Origin: Bog-756 sp963737625
GTDB lineage: Bacteria; Actinomycetota; Acidimicrobiia; Acidimicrobiales; RAAP-2
Length of the DNA: 64,000 nt
Assembly (NCBI GenBank): GCA_963737625.1
Contig: CAVTTK010000002.1
Coordinates: 558,001-622,000 of the forward strand
Reading direction: 5' to 3'
Part shown: positions 8,317 to 17,768 of the stretch, one piece after another
How positions within the stretch are numbered: position 1 is the first letter of the stretch
Layout: each line of letters begins with the position of its first letter
Position numbers and translations under genes: made by a program
Notes under the pieces: generated by a model
Databases searched by the model: none
The model's input: only the letters and a program-made list of their open reading frames with translations
What the model was told of the DNA's origin: nothing

Positions 8317-9156
8317 TCAACGGGCCGAGGCCGATCGGGCCAGGACGATCTCTGCTCCGCCGAAGGACGCCCGCATCTGGGACGCTGACGAGGAGAACAG
8401 CGCCCGCTTGGGCAGTCCCAGTGAGCGGAGTTCGTCGGCCATGGGGTGGTGGCCGAGGACCAGCGAGGCCCCACCCACCCGGCCTGACGTACCCTCGGAC
8501 GAGGTGCTCCACAGGGTCCGTCTCAGCACGCCGTCGGCGAAGGAGTAGCTGGGAGGCGCCTGGGCCGGCAGGTGCAGCCGCCCACCCGCTGCCACGGTCA
8601 GGGTGAGGACATGGACCCCGTCGTCCACCAGTCGGACGGTGGTCCCGGTGCCGCCTCGGGGAGCGGGGTCGGAGGGCTCGTCGATGTCGATGGAGGTGAC
8701 CCACTTGGGGAAGCCCCAGATCCCCCGGCCCGCCGCGCACGTGAACTCCTGGTCCACCGGGAGCTGGTGGATGTAGGCCCCGATGGCCCCGGTGAAGAAC
8801 TCCCGGGTCCGCTGGAGGGCCGAGCCCAGCGGTGGTGCATCGTGGGGCCGAACCACGAAGCTCACCGCCACCTCGTGGTAGGGGTCGAGGTCCGTGTCGT
8901 CGTAGCGGCACACGGCCAGGGCCACCAGCGCCCACCCGGGTACCGGTCCGGTCACCTCGAGGCCGGTGGGGTCCACGATCCGCTGGGCCGCTCTGGCGGG
9001 GACCAGGTACTGGACACCCCACTGGGCGGCGCGGCGTACCTCGACGGGGAGCCCGATGGTCCGCCCCAATACCGTCCAGGATCGCGGTTCCCCCTCCGCC
9101 GGATCGGGGGCGTTGGCGGGTGACGGCGGATCGGGGGCGGTGGTCGGGGCAGCCAT
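8317..9156 (-). CDS. Acetoacetate decarboxylase-like protein
   Basis: A 279-residue protein of the acetoacetate decarboxylase-like superfamily. The central motif GRGIWGFPKWVTSIDID contains the Lys that aligns with the Schiff-base lysine of true decarboxylases, and YHEVAVSFVVRP is the preceding core strand. Many members of this group act in other reactions (aldol or lyase chemistry) or are uncharacterised, so decarboxylase activity should not be assumed. The first 20 residues are Pro/Ala-rich and probably disordered. It is divergent from the acyltransferase gene, with start codons within 40 bp of each other. Confidence 0.75.
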   Translation of the reverse strand: MAAPTTAPDPPSPANAPDPAEGEPRSWTVLGRTIGLPVEVRRAAQWGVQYLVPARAAQRIVDPTGLEVTGPVPGWALVALAVCRYDDTDLDPYHEVAVSFVVRPHDAPPLGSALQRTREFFTGAIGAYIHQLPVDQEFTCAAGRGIWGFPKWVTSIDIDEPSDPAPRGGTGTTVRLVDDGVHVLTLTVAAGGRLHLPAQAPPSYSFADGVLRRTLWSTSSEGTSGRVGGASLVLGHHPMADELRSLGLPKRALFSSSASQMRASFGGAEIVLARSASAR

Positions 9157-9193
9157 GGGATGCAGTTCAGCACACGTGGCGATACCGTGGCCC

Positions 9194-9931
9194 GTGGCCT
9201 ACTGGATCCTCAAAGTGGTGCTGAGCCCGGTCTTCTTCCTGCTCTGGCGGGTCAAGGTGGAGGGACGGGAGCACGTCCCGGTGCACGGCCCAGCCGTGTT
9301 GGCGGCCAACCACCAGTCCTTCTGTGACTCCTTCTTCCTCCCGTTGGTGCTTCGTCGCCGGGTGACCTACGTGGCCAAGGCCGAATACTTCGACAATTGG
9401 AGGACGGCGTGGTTCTTCCGGGCCGCCGGGCAGATCCCCATGAGCAGGAGCGGCGGTGACGCCTCCCAACGGGCCCTCGACACCGCCACCGAGGTTCTCA
9501 ACGCCGGCCATCTCCTGGGCATCTATCCCGAAGGGACCAGAGCCCCGGACCCCCGGTTGCACAAGGGACACACCGGCGTGGCCCGACTGTCCCTGCGCTG
9601 CGACGTGCCCATCATCCCGGTGGGGATCGTGGGCACGAGGGCTGTGCAACCCCCCGGCAGCAACGTGATGCGCCCGTTCCATGCGGTGACCATCCGGTTC
9701 GGCCCTCCGGTGACCTACCTGCACGCCGGCCAGACCATCACGACGGGGCAGTGCGGTGAGCCGGGCATCACCGTCTCGGAACCGGTGACCCGGGAGCTGG
9801 ACCAGACGGAGTTGCGCTGCCTCACCGATGCCCTCATGGAGGGCATCGCCCGGCTCTCCGGCCAGGAGTATGTCGACCGGTACGCCAACCGGGCCCCGCC
9901 CACCGAGGCACGGCCGCCCCACCACGGCTAG
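9194..9931 (+). CDS. 1-acyl-sn-glycerol-3-phosphate acyltransferase family protein
   Basis: A PlsC-type membrane-associated acyltransferase of 245 residues. The four family blocks are visible: NHQSFCD (HX4D catalytic dyad), GQIPMSRSGGD, the glycerophosphate-binding YPEGTRAPD, and VPIIPVGIVGT. An N-terminal hydrophobic segment (WILKVVLSPVFFLLW) would anchor it to the membrane for phosphatidate synthesis. The GTG at 9194 is chosen because TACCGT (9183-9188) sits 5 nt upstream; an in-frame ATG at 9155 would overlap the start of the divergent gene. A 7-bp hairpin follows the stop. Confidence 0.85.
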   Translation: MAYWILKVVLSPVFFLLWRVKVEGREHVPVHGPAVLAANHQSFCDSFFLPLVLRRRVTYVAKAEYFDNWRTAWFFRAAGQIPMSRSGGDASQRALDTATEVLNAGHLLGIYPEGTRAPDPRLHKGHTGVARLSLRCDVPIIPVGIVGTRAVQPPGSNVMRPFHAVTIRFGPPVTYLHAGQTITTGQCGEPGITVSEPVTRELDQTELRCLTDALMEGIARLSGQEYVDRYANRAPPTEARPPHHG

Positions 9932-9948
9932 GGCCGGGCTACCGGCCC
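9931..9948 (+). terminator. Hairpin terminator after the acyltransferase gene
   Basis: Perfect 7-bp stem GGGCCGG/CCGGCCC with a GCTA loop, beginning on the last base of the stop codon. No T-run follows. Confidence 0.6.
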
Positions 9949-10092
9949 CCGCGGAGCTCGAGCGAGCGAGCGGCCGCCGGCTCGGCCAGCACCTGCCCTG
10001 GTATCGGTCGTCAGGATGACCGCGATCAGCTCGCCCGATGTCGTAATCAGCCGGAAACAGTGCGTACACACGGGGGGCCTAGCCTGAAGGAC

Positions 10093-10728
10093 GTGTTCAA
10101 CTTCCTGATCAGGGTGCAACTTCCCGATCGACCCGGCGCCCTGGGCGCGGTGGCCAGCCGAATCGGTTCCGTGGGTGGGGACGTGGTCTCCATCGAAATC
10201 CTCCAGCGTGATGACGGCATCGTGGTGGACGAGCTAGGGGTGGGCCTGGCCGGGGACCACCTGATCGATCTGCTCCGGGATGAGATCCTCGAGGTGGACG
10301 GGGTGATGATCGAGTCGGTCCGCCCGGTCGACGGGGCCCTGCCCGATCGCCACACCGAGCTTCTCGACGTAGCCACCGAGCTGTTCAAGCAGCAGACGGC
10401 GGCCGGGCTGCTCGACCACCTCACCGGGCGGGTGTGCCGCAGTCTGGCGGCCACGTTTGCCGCCGTCCTCGACACCGACGCCTGGCAGGTCACCGCATCG
10501 CGGGGGGAGCTTCCCCCGCCCGAGGAGCTGACGGCTATGGCGCTCCAGGCCATGAGCCCGCCCCCGGACTCGGTGGCGGTGAACGGTGCCGTGGCCACCG
10601 CCATGATGGTCTCCGCCGACCTGATCTTGGTAGTCGGACGCAGCGAGCCGATCCTCCGGGACCGAGAGCGCCAGTGGATCTCGATCATGGCCGAGTTGGC
10701 CGACCACGGATGGCAGGAGCTCGCCTGA
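10093..10728 (+). CDS. ACT domain-containing protein
   Basis: A 211-residue protein. Residues 1-70 form an ACT domain (FNFLIRVQLPDRPGALGAVASRIGSVGGDVVSIEI), the small-ligand, usually amino-acid, sensing fold. The remaining 140 residues (from TELLDVATELFKQQTA) resemble a degenerate GAF-like sensor with no catalytic motif. It is probably a regulatory protein of amino acid or glycerol metabolism; neither is shown by the sequence. The GTG at 10093 is preferred: TAGCCT (10080-10085) lies 7 nt upstream, giving a leaderless or very short leader mRNA, with a GAAGGA as alternative ribosome-binding site. It converges on glpK. Confidence 0.72.
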   Translation: MFNFLIRVQLPDRPGALGAVASRIGSVGGDVVSIEILQRDDGIVVDELGVGLAGDHLIDLLRDEILEVDGVMIESVRPVDGALPDRHTELLDVATELFKQQTAAGLLDHLTGRVCRSLAATFAAVLDTDAWQVTASRGELPPPEELTAMALQAMSPPPDSVAVNGAVATAMMVSADLILVVGRSEPILRDRERQWISIMAELADHGWQELA

Positions 10729-10778
10729 CTCCTCGCCGTCCCGATGGTCCGCCCGCCCGCCCGGACCTCCCACTTGCC

Positions 10779-12362
10779 TCAGCTCCCGTCTAGTTCACCT
10801 GTCCCGCGGGCCCAGTTCCCGGAGCGCTCGACCCCCCTCAGCCAGGCCCGCCGGGCCGGTTCGGTGTCCTCCACCGCATTGCTCGGGTGAAAGGAGCGCT
10901 CCTCGGTCCACAGGCCGCCCAGCTCGTCGAGGGAACCCCACAGGCCTTCGGCCAATCCGGCCAGCGTGGCCGCACCGATAGCCGTGGTCTCCACCGAGAG
11001 CGGGCGTAGGACGGGAAGCCGGCACTGGTCGGCCACCAGCTCCAGGAGCAGATCCATGGCCGACGCTCCACCGTCGACCCGGAGGAGCGACGGTGCCGTG
11101 GGACTCGCGGCCATGGCCTCGACCACGTCCTGAACCTGAAAGCTCATGGCCTCCACCATGGCCCGGGCCAGATGGGCCCGACCCACGCCACGGCTCAGTC
11201 CGAGAATGGTGCCGCGGGCACCGGGGTCCCAGTGCGGGCTGCCGAGCCCGGTGAAGGCGGGAACCACCACCGCTCCCTCGCTGGTGGCCACCGAGCGGGC
11301 CAGGGGCTCGAGGTCGGCCGCCTGGTCGATGATGCCGAGGCCGTCTCGCAGCCATTGCACGCCCGCCCCCGAGACGAAGACCGAGCCCTCGAGGGCGTAG
11401 GCCACCGAAGACCGGTCGGCCGAGGGTCCGCCATCGGTCCCGATGGCGATGTCCCCGTCGGGGCCGAGATCCCAGGCCAGAGTGGTGATCAGGCCGTCGA
11501 TCGGTTCGGGGCAGACGGGACCGGCGTTCATGAGGACGAAGCTGCCGGTCCCGAACGTGACCTTGGTCATGCCCCGGTCGAAGCAGGCCTGGCCGAAGAG
11601 GGCGGCATGCTGGTCGCCGGCGATACCGCTAATGGCTACGCCCCGGAGGGGGGACGCGGCACCCAGTGCGCTGTCGGCCACGCGGCCGAAACGACCGCAG
11701 GACGGGTGCACCTCGGGAAGGGCGGTGAGGGGCACGTCGAAGAGCTCGCCGAGCTCCGGGGCCCAACGTCGGACGACGATGTCGTAGAGGAGGGTACGGG
11801 AGGCGTTGGTGGCGTCGGTGGCGAACACCCCCCCGTCCACTCCTCCGGTCAGGTTCCAGAGCACCCACGAGTCCACCGTGGCCAGAGCCAGTCCCTCCCC
11901 TCGGGAAACCCCACCCTCGTGGAGGAGCCACCGCATCTTGGTGGCGGAGAAGTAGGGGTCGAGCACGAGTCCGGTGCGTTCCCGGACCATGGGGAGGTGA
12001 CCCTCCTCCGTCAGCCGGCGACAGGTGGTGGCGGTGCGGCGGTCCTGCCAGACGATGGCCCGGTGCAGCACCTCACCCGTGCGGCGGTCCCATGCCACCA
12101 CGGTCTCGCGCTGGTTGGTGATACCGATGGCCCGGGCCACCCGATTCTTGTCGACCAGCCGACCGGCCACCTCGTCGAGCGTCGAGAGGACGGCCTCCCA
12201 GATTTCGTGGGCATCGTGCTCGACCCATCCAGGGCGCGGGTAGTACTGGGTGAGCTCCCGGTAGGCCACGTCCACCACTGCGGCGCGATCGTCGACCACG
12301 AGGGCCCTGACCCCGGTGGTCCCGGCGTCGATGGCGATGGACACAGGGGAGTGGGAGGGCAC
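10779..12362 (-). CDS. glpK: Glycerol kinase
   Basis: An FGGY-family kinase of 527 residues that phosphorylates glycerol to glycerol 3-phosphate. Seen: N-terminal phosphate loop AIDAGTTGVRALV, the glycerol-site motifs NQRETVVAWDR and WQDRRT, the catalytic Asp in ISGIAGDQHAALFGQ, the second phosphate loop TFGTGSFVLMN, and the adenosine-site motif RVDGGASAMDLLLE. Length fits the family. TACAGT (12374-12369 on the reverse strand) lies 6 nt before the start codon, so the mRNA is probably leaderless. No glycerol facilitator or dehydrogenase gene is next to it. Confidence 0.92.
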   Translation of the reverse strand: MPSHSPVSIAIDAGTTGVRALVVDDRAAVVDVAYRELTQYYPRPGWVEHDAHEIWEAVLSTLDEVAGRLVDKNRVARAIGITNQRETVVAWDRRTGEVLHRAIVWQDRRTATTCRRLTEEGHLPMVRERTGLVLDPYFSATKMRWLLHEGGVSRGEGLALATVDSWVLWNLTGGVDGGVFATDATNASRTLLYDIVVRRWAPELGELFDVPLTALPEVHPSCGRFGRVADSALGAASPLRGVAISGIAGDQHAALFGQACFDRGMTKVTFGTGSFVLMNAGPVCPEPIDGLITTLAWDLGPDGDIAIGTDGGPSADRSSVAYALEGSVFVSGAGVQWLRDGLGIIDQAADLEPLARSVATSEGAVVVPAFTGLGSPHWDPGARGTILGLSRGVGRAHLARAMVEAMSFQVQDVVEAMAASPTAPSLLRVDGGASAMDLLLELVADQCRLPVLRPLSVETTAIGAATLAGLAEGLWGSLDELGGLWTEERSFHPSNAVEDTEPARRAWLRGVERSGNWARGTGELDGS

Positions 12363-12520
12363 ACCCGGACTGTAGTGAAACCGTCCCGGACCGACCCCCG
12401 CACCCCCCTCCGGAACGGCCTGAGACCGCTAGCTGGGAGCAATCCTTTGCAATTCTTCGCGAGCACCCTCTCAACAGGGAGTTCATCGTCTCCGCGCCTC
12501 CCGAAACGGGCCGGAGTTGA

Positions 12521-12550
12521 TTGACAGGCGTGTAACTACGCTGCTGTAAT
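12521..12550 (+). promoter_or_regulatory. nrdJ promoter
   Basis: TTGACA (12521-12526), an 18-bp spacer and TGTAAT (12545-12550) give a near-consensus housekeeping promoter, the best in the window. It points toward nrdJ, whose start is 336 bp downstream, and directly precedes the two NrdR-like boxes. Confidence 0.7.
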
Positions 12551-12552
12551 AG

Positions 12553-12568
12553 ACCCACTATCTCGTAC
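12553..12568. promoter_or_regulatory. Upstream, weaker NrdR-like box
   Basis: Matches about 10 of 16 positions of the NrdR box consensus (acaCwAtATaTwGtgT). Its start is 32 bp before that of the stronger box, leaving 16 bp between them, the helical spacing known for paired NrdR boxes. It would be unconvincing without its partner. Confidence 0.45.
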
Positions 12569-12584
12569 CCCGGGGGAGGGATAA

Positions 12585-12600
12585 CCACAACATATTGTGT
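12585..12600. promoter_or_regulatory. NrdR box
   Basis: CCACAACATATTGTGT matches about 14 of 16 positions of the NrdR consensus. NrdR is the ATP/dATP-sensing repressor of ribonucleotide reductase genes. The box lies just downstream of the nrdJ -10 element, so binding would block transcription. The nrdR gene is not in this window. Confidence 0.75.
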
Positions 12601-12885
12601 TTGACGGCCGACTAGGCTGCACATGTCGGATGGAGCGACGTAGTCCGAACTCGGGCGATCGGCGGCTCGGAGGATCTGGAGAGGGGACCGGTGTACGGGC
12701 TCCGGATCGGACCAGACGACGATTCGGTGGGTCGGGTAGCTCCGGGTCCTTCGAGTGCCCGGCCCACAACACAGACGGCAGCCCGACAGCACTCCACCCG
12801 CCGTCGATCACCTGCCGAAGCGATCCCGGTAGCAACGAACGAACAGCAGCTCGCATCAGCGACCATCCAGAAAGAGGTTCACCCC
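12601..12885 (+). other. Long 5' leader of nrdJ
   Basis: About 285 bp between the NrdR box and the nrdJ start. I looked for the conserved B12-box and kissing-loop elements of a cobalamin riboswitch and do not see them. The open frame continues upstream of the nrdJ ATG without homology. Only the AAAGAGG ribosome-binding site at 12871-12877 is clear. Confidence 0.4.
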
Positions 12886-15874
12886 ATGGCCATTGCTCCC
12901 CAGCGCATCGGCATCGGCATCCGCCGCCACTTCACCACCGCCGGTGTCCACCCCTACGACCAGGTCGTGTGGGAGCGACGCGACGCCCGGATCACCAACT
13001 ACCGGGACGGAGCCGTGGCCTTCGAGCAATTGAACGTCGAGGTGCCGGAGAGCTGGAGCCTGAATGCCACCAACATCCTGGCCCAGAAGTACTTCCGCGG
13101 CACTCCCAACACCGACGAGCGTGAGTGGTCGCTGCGCCAGGTGGCCGACCGGGTGGTCGACACCGTGACCTCCTGGGGAATCAAGGACGGCTACTTCGCC
13201 GACGACGACGAGGCCGATATCTTCCGGGACGAGCTGAAGTACCTCATCATCCATCAGATGGCGGCCTTCAACTCGCCGGTGTGGTTCAACATCGGGGTGG
13301 CCGGCGTTCCCCAACAGGGATCGGCCTGCTTCATCCTCTCCGTCGACGACACCATGGACTCCATCCTCAACTGGTACACCGAGGAGGGTGTGATCTTCAA
13401 AGGTGGATCCGGGGCCGGCGTGAATCTCTCCCGTATCCGCTCGTCCCACGAACTGCTGAAGGGCGGCGGTACCGCCTCGGGCCCGGTGAGCTTCATGCGG
13501 GGCGCCGACTCGTCGGCCGGGACCATCAAGTCCGGGGGCAAGACCCGGCGAGCGGCCAAGATGGTCATCCTCGACGCCGACCACCCGGACATCGAGGACT
13601 TCATCTGGTGCAAGGCCATCGAGGAGCGTAAAGCGCGCGTCCTACGCGACGCCGGCTTCGACATGGACCTCGATGGCAAGGACGCCATCAGCCTGCAGTA
13701 CCAGAACGCCAACAACTCCGTGCGAGTCACCGACGAGTTCATGGACGCCGTGGTGGCCGGGGGCGACTGGGCCCTGACCAGCCGGGGCGACGGGGGGCCG
13801 ATCCGCTCGGTCCCGGCCCGCGACCTGTTCCGACAGTTCGCCCAGGCAGCCTGGGAGTGCGCCGACCCCGGTATGCAGTTCGACACCACCATCAACCGGT
13901 GGCACACCGCCTCCAATACCGGACGGATCAACGGCTCCAACCCGTGCTCGGAGTACATGCACCTCGACAACTCGGCCTGCAACCTGGCCAGCTTCAACCT
14001 GATGAAGTACCTCCACGAGGACTCCTCCTTCGACATCGAGGGATTCCGGTCCTCGGTCGAGGTCGTCTTCACCGCCCAGGAGATCATCGTAGGCAACGCC
14101 GACTACCCCACCGAGAAGATCACCGAGAATTCGCGGCGCTTCCGTGAGCTGGGCATCGGTTACGCGAACCTCGGGGCCCTGCTGATGGCCCAGGGTCTCC
14201 CCTACGACTCCGACCAGGGTCGGGCCTGGGCCGGCGCCATCACCGCCCTCATGACCGGTCACGCCTACGCCACCTCGGCCCGCACCGCGGCCCGGATGGG
14301 TCCGTTCGCCGGCTACCACGAGAATGTCGACCCCATGCTCAACGTGCTGCGCATGCACCGCGATGCGGTGGCCGTCATCGACGAGGAGGAGGTGCCCACG
14401 GATCTGCTCTCGGCCGCCCAGGAGGCGTGGGAGACGGCCGTCGAGTTGGGTGAGCAGTACGGCGTGCGCAACTCACAGGCCAGTGTGCTCGCCCCCACCG
14501 GCACCATCGGCCTGCTCATGGACTGCGACACGACCGGGGTGGAGCCGGATCTCGGTCTGGTCAAGACCAAGAAGCTGGTGGGCGGGGGCACCATGTCCAT
14601 CGTCAACCAGACCGTGCCGCGTGCCCTCACCCGGCTCGGGTACTCGGTGGACCAGGTGGACGAGATCATCGCCTACATCGATGTGCACAAGTCCATCGTG
14701 GGCGCTCCCTACCTGTCACCGGAGCACCTGGCCGTGTTCGCGTGCTCGATGGGGGACAACACCATCCACTACCTCGGTCATGTGCGCATGATGGGAGCGG
14801 TGCAGCCGTTCATCTCCGGGGCGATCTCCAAGACGGTCAATCTCCCCGAGGACGTCACGGTGGAGGATGTCGAGCAGCTCCACATCGACGCCTGGCGCAT
14901 GGGGATCAAGGCCGTGGCCATCTACCGGGACAACTGCAAGGTGGCCCAGCCCCTGTCCACGACCAAGAAGGACGGTGCCGCCGTCGGGGTGCCCGGGGGT
15001 GACGCCAACGGGGCGTTCCCCGCGGCTTCCGAGGCCGAGGCCCATGCCCGCGAGCTGAGCGACAAGATCGCCGGCCTCGAGGCGGCACTGGCCCACGAGC
15101 AGACCCGGACGGCCGACACCGTGGTGATCGGCGCCGTCCGCGAGCGGTTGCCCCGCCGGAGGAAGTCCTCGACGTTCGCCTTCCGGGTGGCCGACTGCGA
15201 AGGCTACGTGACGGTCGGGGAGTACGAGGACGGGCGCCCGGGAGAGGTGTTCATGAAGGTGTCCAAGCAGGGCTCGACCCTGGCCGGGATCATGGACGCC
15301 TTCTCCATCTCGGTGAGCCTGGGACTCCAGCACGGCGTGCCTCTGGCCACCTACGTGCGCAAGTACACCAACATGCGTTTCGAGCCGGCCGGCATCACCG
15401 ACGACCCCGAGCTGCGCATCGCCACCAGCCTCGTCGACTACATCTTCCGCCGGCTGGCCGTGGACTACCTTCCGCTCGAGGAGCGGGCTGAGCTGGGCGT
15501 GCTGTCCACCGCGGAGCGCATGCAGCCGACCCTGCCCGGAGTGGAGGAGACGGCCACGGCCTCGAGCGGCATCGTCGAGGCGGAGCCCATCGACCCGGTG
15601 ACGGCCACGGTGCTCGACGGAACGGTGCACGAGACCGGCGGTGGCGACCCCACCCCGGGTGCCGTCATCGAGGGCCGCCTCTTCGACACCGGGGAGCCGA
15701 CCCAGCATCCGGCGCCGGTGCCGCAGATGGCCTCACCGGCGGCGGCCGGATCAGCCACTGGCCCGGGCCGAGCCGCGGGACGCGCCCTACTGCTATCAGT
15801 GCGGTAACGCCATGCAGCGGGCCGGGTCGTGCTACGTGTGCGGAAGCTGTGGAACCACCAGCGGGTGCTCGTAG
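12886..15874 (+). CDS. nrdJ: Adenosylcobalamin-dependent (class II) ribonucleotide reductase, frame-shifted near its C-terminus
   Basis: NrdJ makes deoxyribonucleotides with adenosylcobalamin as radical source. Seen: N-terminal RNR domain; first redox Cys in QQGSACFILS (about residue 148); the NPCSE motif with the thiyl Cys (about 354); PTGTIGLLMDCD (about 537); a TSCPD domain (about 765-865). The start follows AAAGAGG. The first frame stops at 15807 after a meaningless tail (ATGPGRAAGRALLLSVR). The expected cysteine tail, DAPYCYQCGNAMQ...GSCYVCGSCGTTSGCS, is intact in the next frame and stops at 15874. The frames join if one base, for example a G in the CCGGATC near 15755, is omitted. This is a sequencing indel, a recent mutation or a +1 recoding site. 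Expression is probably NrdR-controlled. Confidence 0.9.
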
Positions 15875-15950
15875 CCTGACCTCATCCCGTGGGGTGCAGC
15901 ACCCGTCGAACCCGGTCCATCGACCGCCATCAGACCGGGCGACGGTGGCC

Positions 15951-16115
15951 TCACACAGCGGCCAGGGCGGCGGGAGGCCGGCTGAGAATCTCGTCGGCCT
16001 GCCCGGCCGCCGCGGCACCCCGGGCGGTGGCGGCCGCCCTACGGTCGGTGGCATGGGAGTGCCGCTCCACCGAGCCCAGGCGCTCCAACCCGTCCACGAC
16101 CAACGACCAGTTCAT
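15951..16115 (-). CDS. Possible 54-residue protein of unknown function
   Basis: An open frame starting MNWSLVVDGLERLGSVERHSHATDRRAAATARG and ending in RPPAALAAV. Its amphipathic, Ala/Arg-rich pattern could be a helix pair, but no ribosome-binding site precedes the ATG and I recognise no relative. It fills the gap between nrdJ and the next gene. It may be chance coding potential of GC-rich DNA. Confidence 0.25.
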   Translation of the reverse strand: MNWSLVVDGLERLGSVERHSHATDRRAAATARGAAAAGQADEILSRPPAALAAV

Positions 16116-16149
16116 CTGATCGTCAGGGTGCGCCGCCTACGCTCCACGG

Positions 16150-16656
16150 ATGGGTACTCCGACTCAGCAGCGCGCGGTCTCGTTCGGCCCGACCGTCGAT
16201 CGGCTCCTGGGCCTCGTCAAGGTGGACTTCGCCGCCGACCCCGTGCAACCGTCGTGGGCTCGGCTGTTCGTCGCCACCGCGGTCTCCTTGGTGGGCTCCC
16301 TGGGGGCCGACGCTCTCCTTGTGGCTCTCGGCACGAGGGTGTTCCCCTCCACCAAGGGCTACGTCCACTTCCAGTTCTCCGACTATGCCAAGCTCACCGT
16401 CATCGGCGTGATCATTGCCTGCGTGGCCTGGCCCATCGTCACCCGGATCTCTTCCCACCCCCGGTGGCTCTTCTTCCGGATGGCCATCGTGGTCACACTG
16501 GTTCTGTTCGTGCCCGACCTGTGGATCTTCCTCCACGGTTCGACGGGCAAGGCGGTGAGCGTGCTGCTGGCCATGCACGTGGCCATCGCCCTCGTCACCT
16601 ACAACGCGCTCGTCCATATCGCCCCGGTGGGTGGAAGGCGGCCAGGCCACCGCTAG
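16150..16656 (+). CDS. Four-helix membrane protein of unknown function
   Basis: A 168-residue integral membrane protein. After a 38-residue cytosolic start it has four hydrophobic segments: LFVATAVSLVGSLGADALLVALG, LTVIGVIIACVAWPIV, FRMAIVVTLVLFVPDLWIFL and VSVLLAMHVAIALVTYNALV. The arrangement and the YAKLTVIGVIIAC segment resemble DUF6069-type actinobacterial membrane proteins, a tentative match from memory. TACGCT (16138-16143) lies 6 nt before the ATG, so the mRNA may be leaderless. No function is known. Confidence 0.72.
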   Translation: MGTPTQQRAVSFGPTVDRLLGLVKVDFAADPVQPSWARLFVATAVSLVGSLGADALLVALGTRVFPSTKGYVHFQFSDYAKLTVIGVIIACVAWPIVTRISSHPRWLFFRMAIVVTLVLFVPDLWIFLHGSTGKAVSVLLAMHVAIALVTYNALVHIAPVGGRRPGHR

Positions 16657-16705
16657 GGCTCCGTCGCCCGTCAGCGGCGACGGTCCTCCGGAATGGGGCG
16701 ACGTG

Positions 16706-17392
16706 GTGACCGGGTCTCCCACCGATGACCCGGCCCAGGGGAATCGGCACGATGGGGATCCGCCCGGCGACGGCTCCGTCGGAGGAACGGCCGGGCGCCA
16801 AACCGGTGGCTCGGTCGAAGGAGCGGTCCCGAACGGGGATGCACCGAACTCCGACGACCACCGACCCCCGGCCCTCGGCCGGCAGGCACGGAGGATGCGC
16901 GACGATCGTCGCGACCGTTCGGTGGTGTGGCTGGCCGACTACGTGTACGGGACCATCTCGACGCTGGTGGCCATCGCCGGCCTCACCTTCGAGAAGAAGC
17001 CCGACGCCCTGACCTCGGCCGGGGTGGTGGTGGTGGGCGCCGTGGCCATCTGGCTGGCCCACGGGCTCTCCCAACTGGTCATCCTCCGGTCGTGGCAGAA
17101 CCTGGAGCTCCGTCGGGATGAGGTCCTGGGCGAGCTGCGGGGATCGTGGACCATCGTGACGGCGGCCATACCGGCCACCTTCATCTTCATCCTGGCCGAC
17201 CTGGGACTGTGGACGGTCAAGACGGCCTTCATCCTGGCCGAGATCGTCGGGGTCCTGGCCTTGGCGGTCGTGGGCTTCGGCACGGCGGGCGGCCGCGGCC
17301 GACCGGTGGGACGGAGAATTCTCTACATCGGAGGGCTGGTGCTGGTCGGCGTGCTGATCGTCATGCTCGAGCTTCTGACCCACCTGCTGTAG
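16706..17392 (+). CDS. Membrane protein of unknown function
   Basis: A protein of about 228 residues with an N-terminal disordered region rich in Asp, Gly and Pro, a basic patch (RQARRMRDDRRDRS), then four hydrophobic segments starting VVWLADYVYGTISTLVAIAGL and ending GGLVLVGVLIVMLELLTHLL. The second segment contains VVVGAVAIWLAHGLSQLV. The start is uncertain: GTG at 16706 has a GGGG stretch 7 nt upstream, while an ATG at 16631 would overlap the previous gene. No family recognised. It probably belongs to the same transcript as the preceding membrane protein. Confidence 0.65.
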   Translation: MTGSPTDDPAQGNRHDGDPPGDGSVGGTAGRQTGGSVEGAVPNGDAPNSDDHRPPALGRQARRMRDDRRDRSVVWLADYVYGTISTLVAIAGLTFEKKPDALTSAGVVVVGAVAIWLAHGLSQLVILRSWQNLELRRDEVLGELRGSWTIVTAAIPATFIFILADLGLWTVKTAFILAEIVGVLALAVVGFGTAGGRGRPVGRRILYIGGLVLVGVLIVMLELLTHLL

Positions 17393-17468
17393 GTGGCTGC
17401 GGGTGCCCGGCCATCACCGTTAGGGTGGTGCGGGGGACGGTGACCGGTTCGAGCTGGGAGGGAGCCCC

Positions 17469-17768
17469 ATGGTCGAGCACCAGAGCGGCGACGACAAGTC
17501 TGAGGGCCGCGCGATCTTCACTGAGGCCGAGCTCACCGCCTTGGCCCTGGCCGCCGACCCCAGTGGCCCGATCGATGACGATGCCGTGACCGTGGCCGAG
17601 TTCCTCGGGCAGTCCGACGGGCTCCTGCCGGACTGGTACATGCCGTCACCAATGATGCGGAGTGGCCGACCGTGGCGCATCCCGGTGGTGGTGGCCATCG
17701 TCGCCGCCTTCGTCATCATCGAGGCGTTCGGGCTGTGCAGCACCTTCGGGCAGCTCGTGCCGGCCTGA
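17469..17768 (+). CDS. Small single-pass membrane protein
   Basis: A 99-residue protein with an acidic cytosolic N-terminus (about 70 residues), a conserved-looking WYMPSPM segment, and one transmembrane helix near the C-terminus (IPVVVAIVAAFVIIEAFGLC). A GGGAGGGA ribosome-binding site precedes the ATG. The layout, acidic N-terminus with a C-terminal anchor, is like some regulatory or scaffold microproteins, but I know of no family. Confidence 0.65.
   Translation: MVEHQSGDDKSEGRAIFTEAELTALALAADPSGPIDDDAVTVAEFLGQSDGLLPDWYMPSPMMRSGRPWRIPVVVAIVAAFVIIEAFGLCSTFGQLVPA

Noticed and set aside
12601..12885. Cobalamin riboswitch before nrdJ
   Set aside because: The leader length would allow one and the enzyme uses cobalamin, but the conserved B12-box and core pairing elements are not found by eye.
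15885..15910. GGGTGC-A-GCACCC palindrome after nrdJ as terminator
   Set aside because: The loop would be a single base, too small for a stable hairpin; it may be chance.
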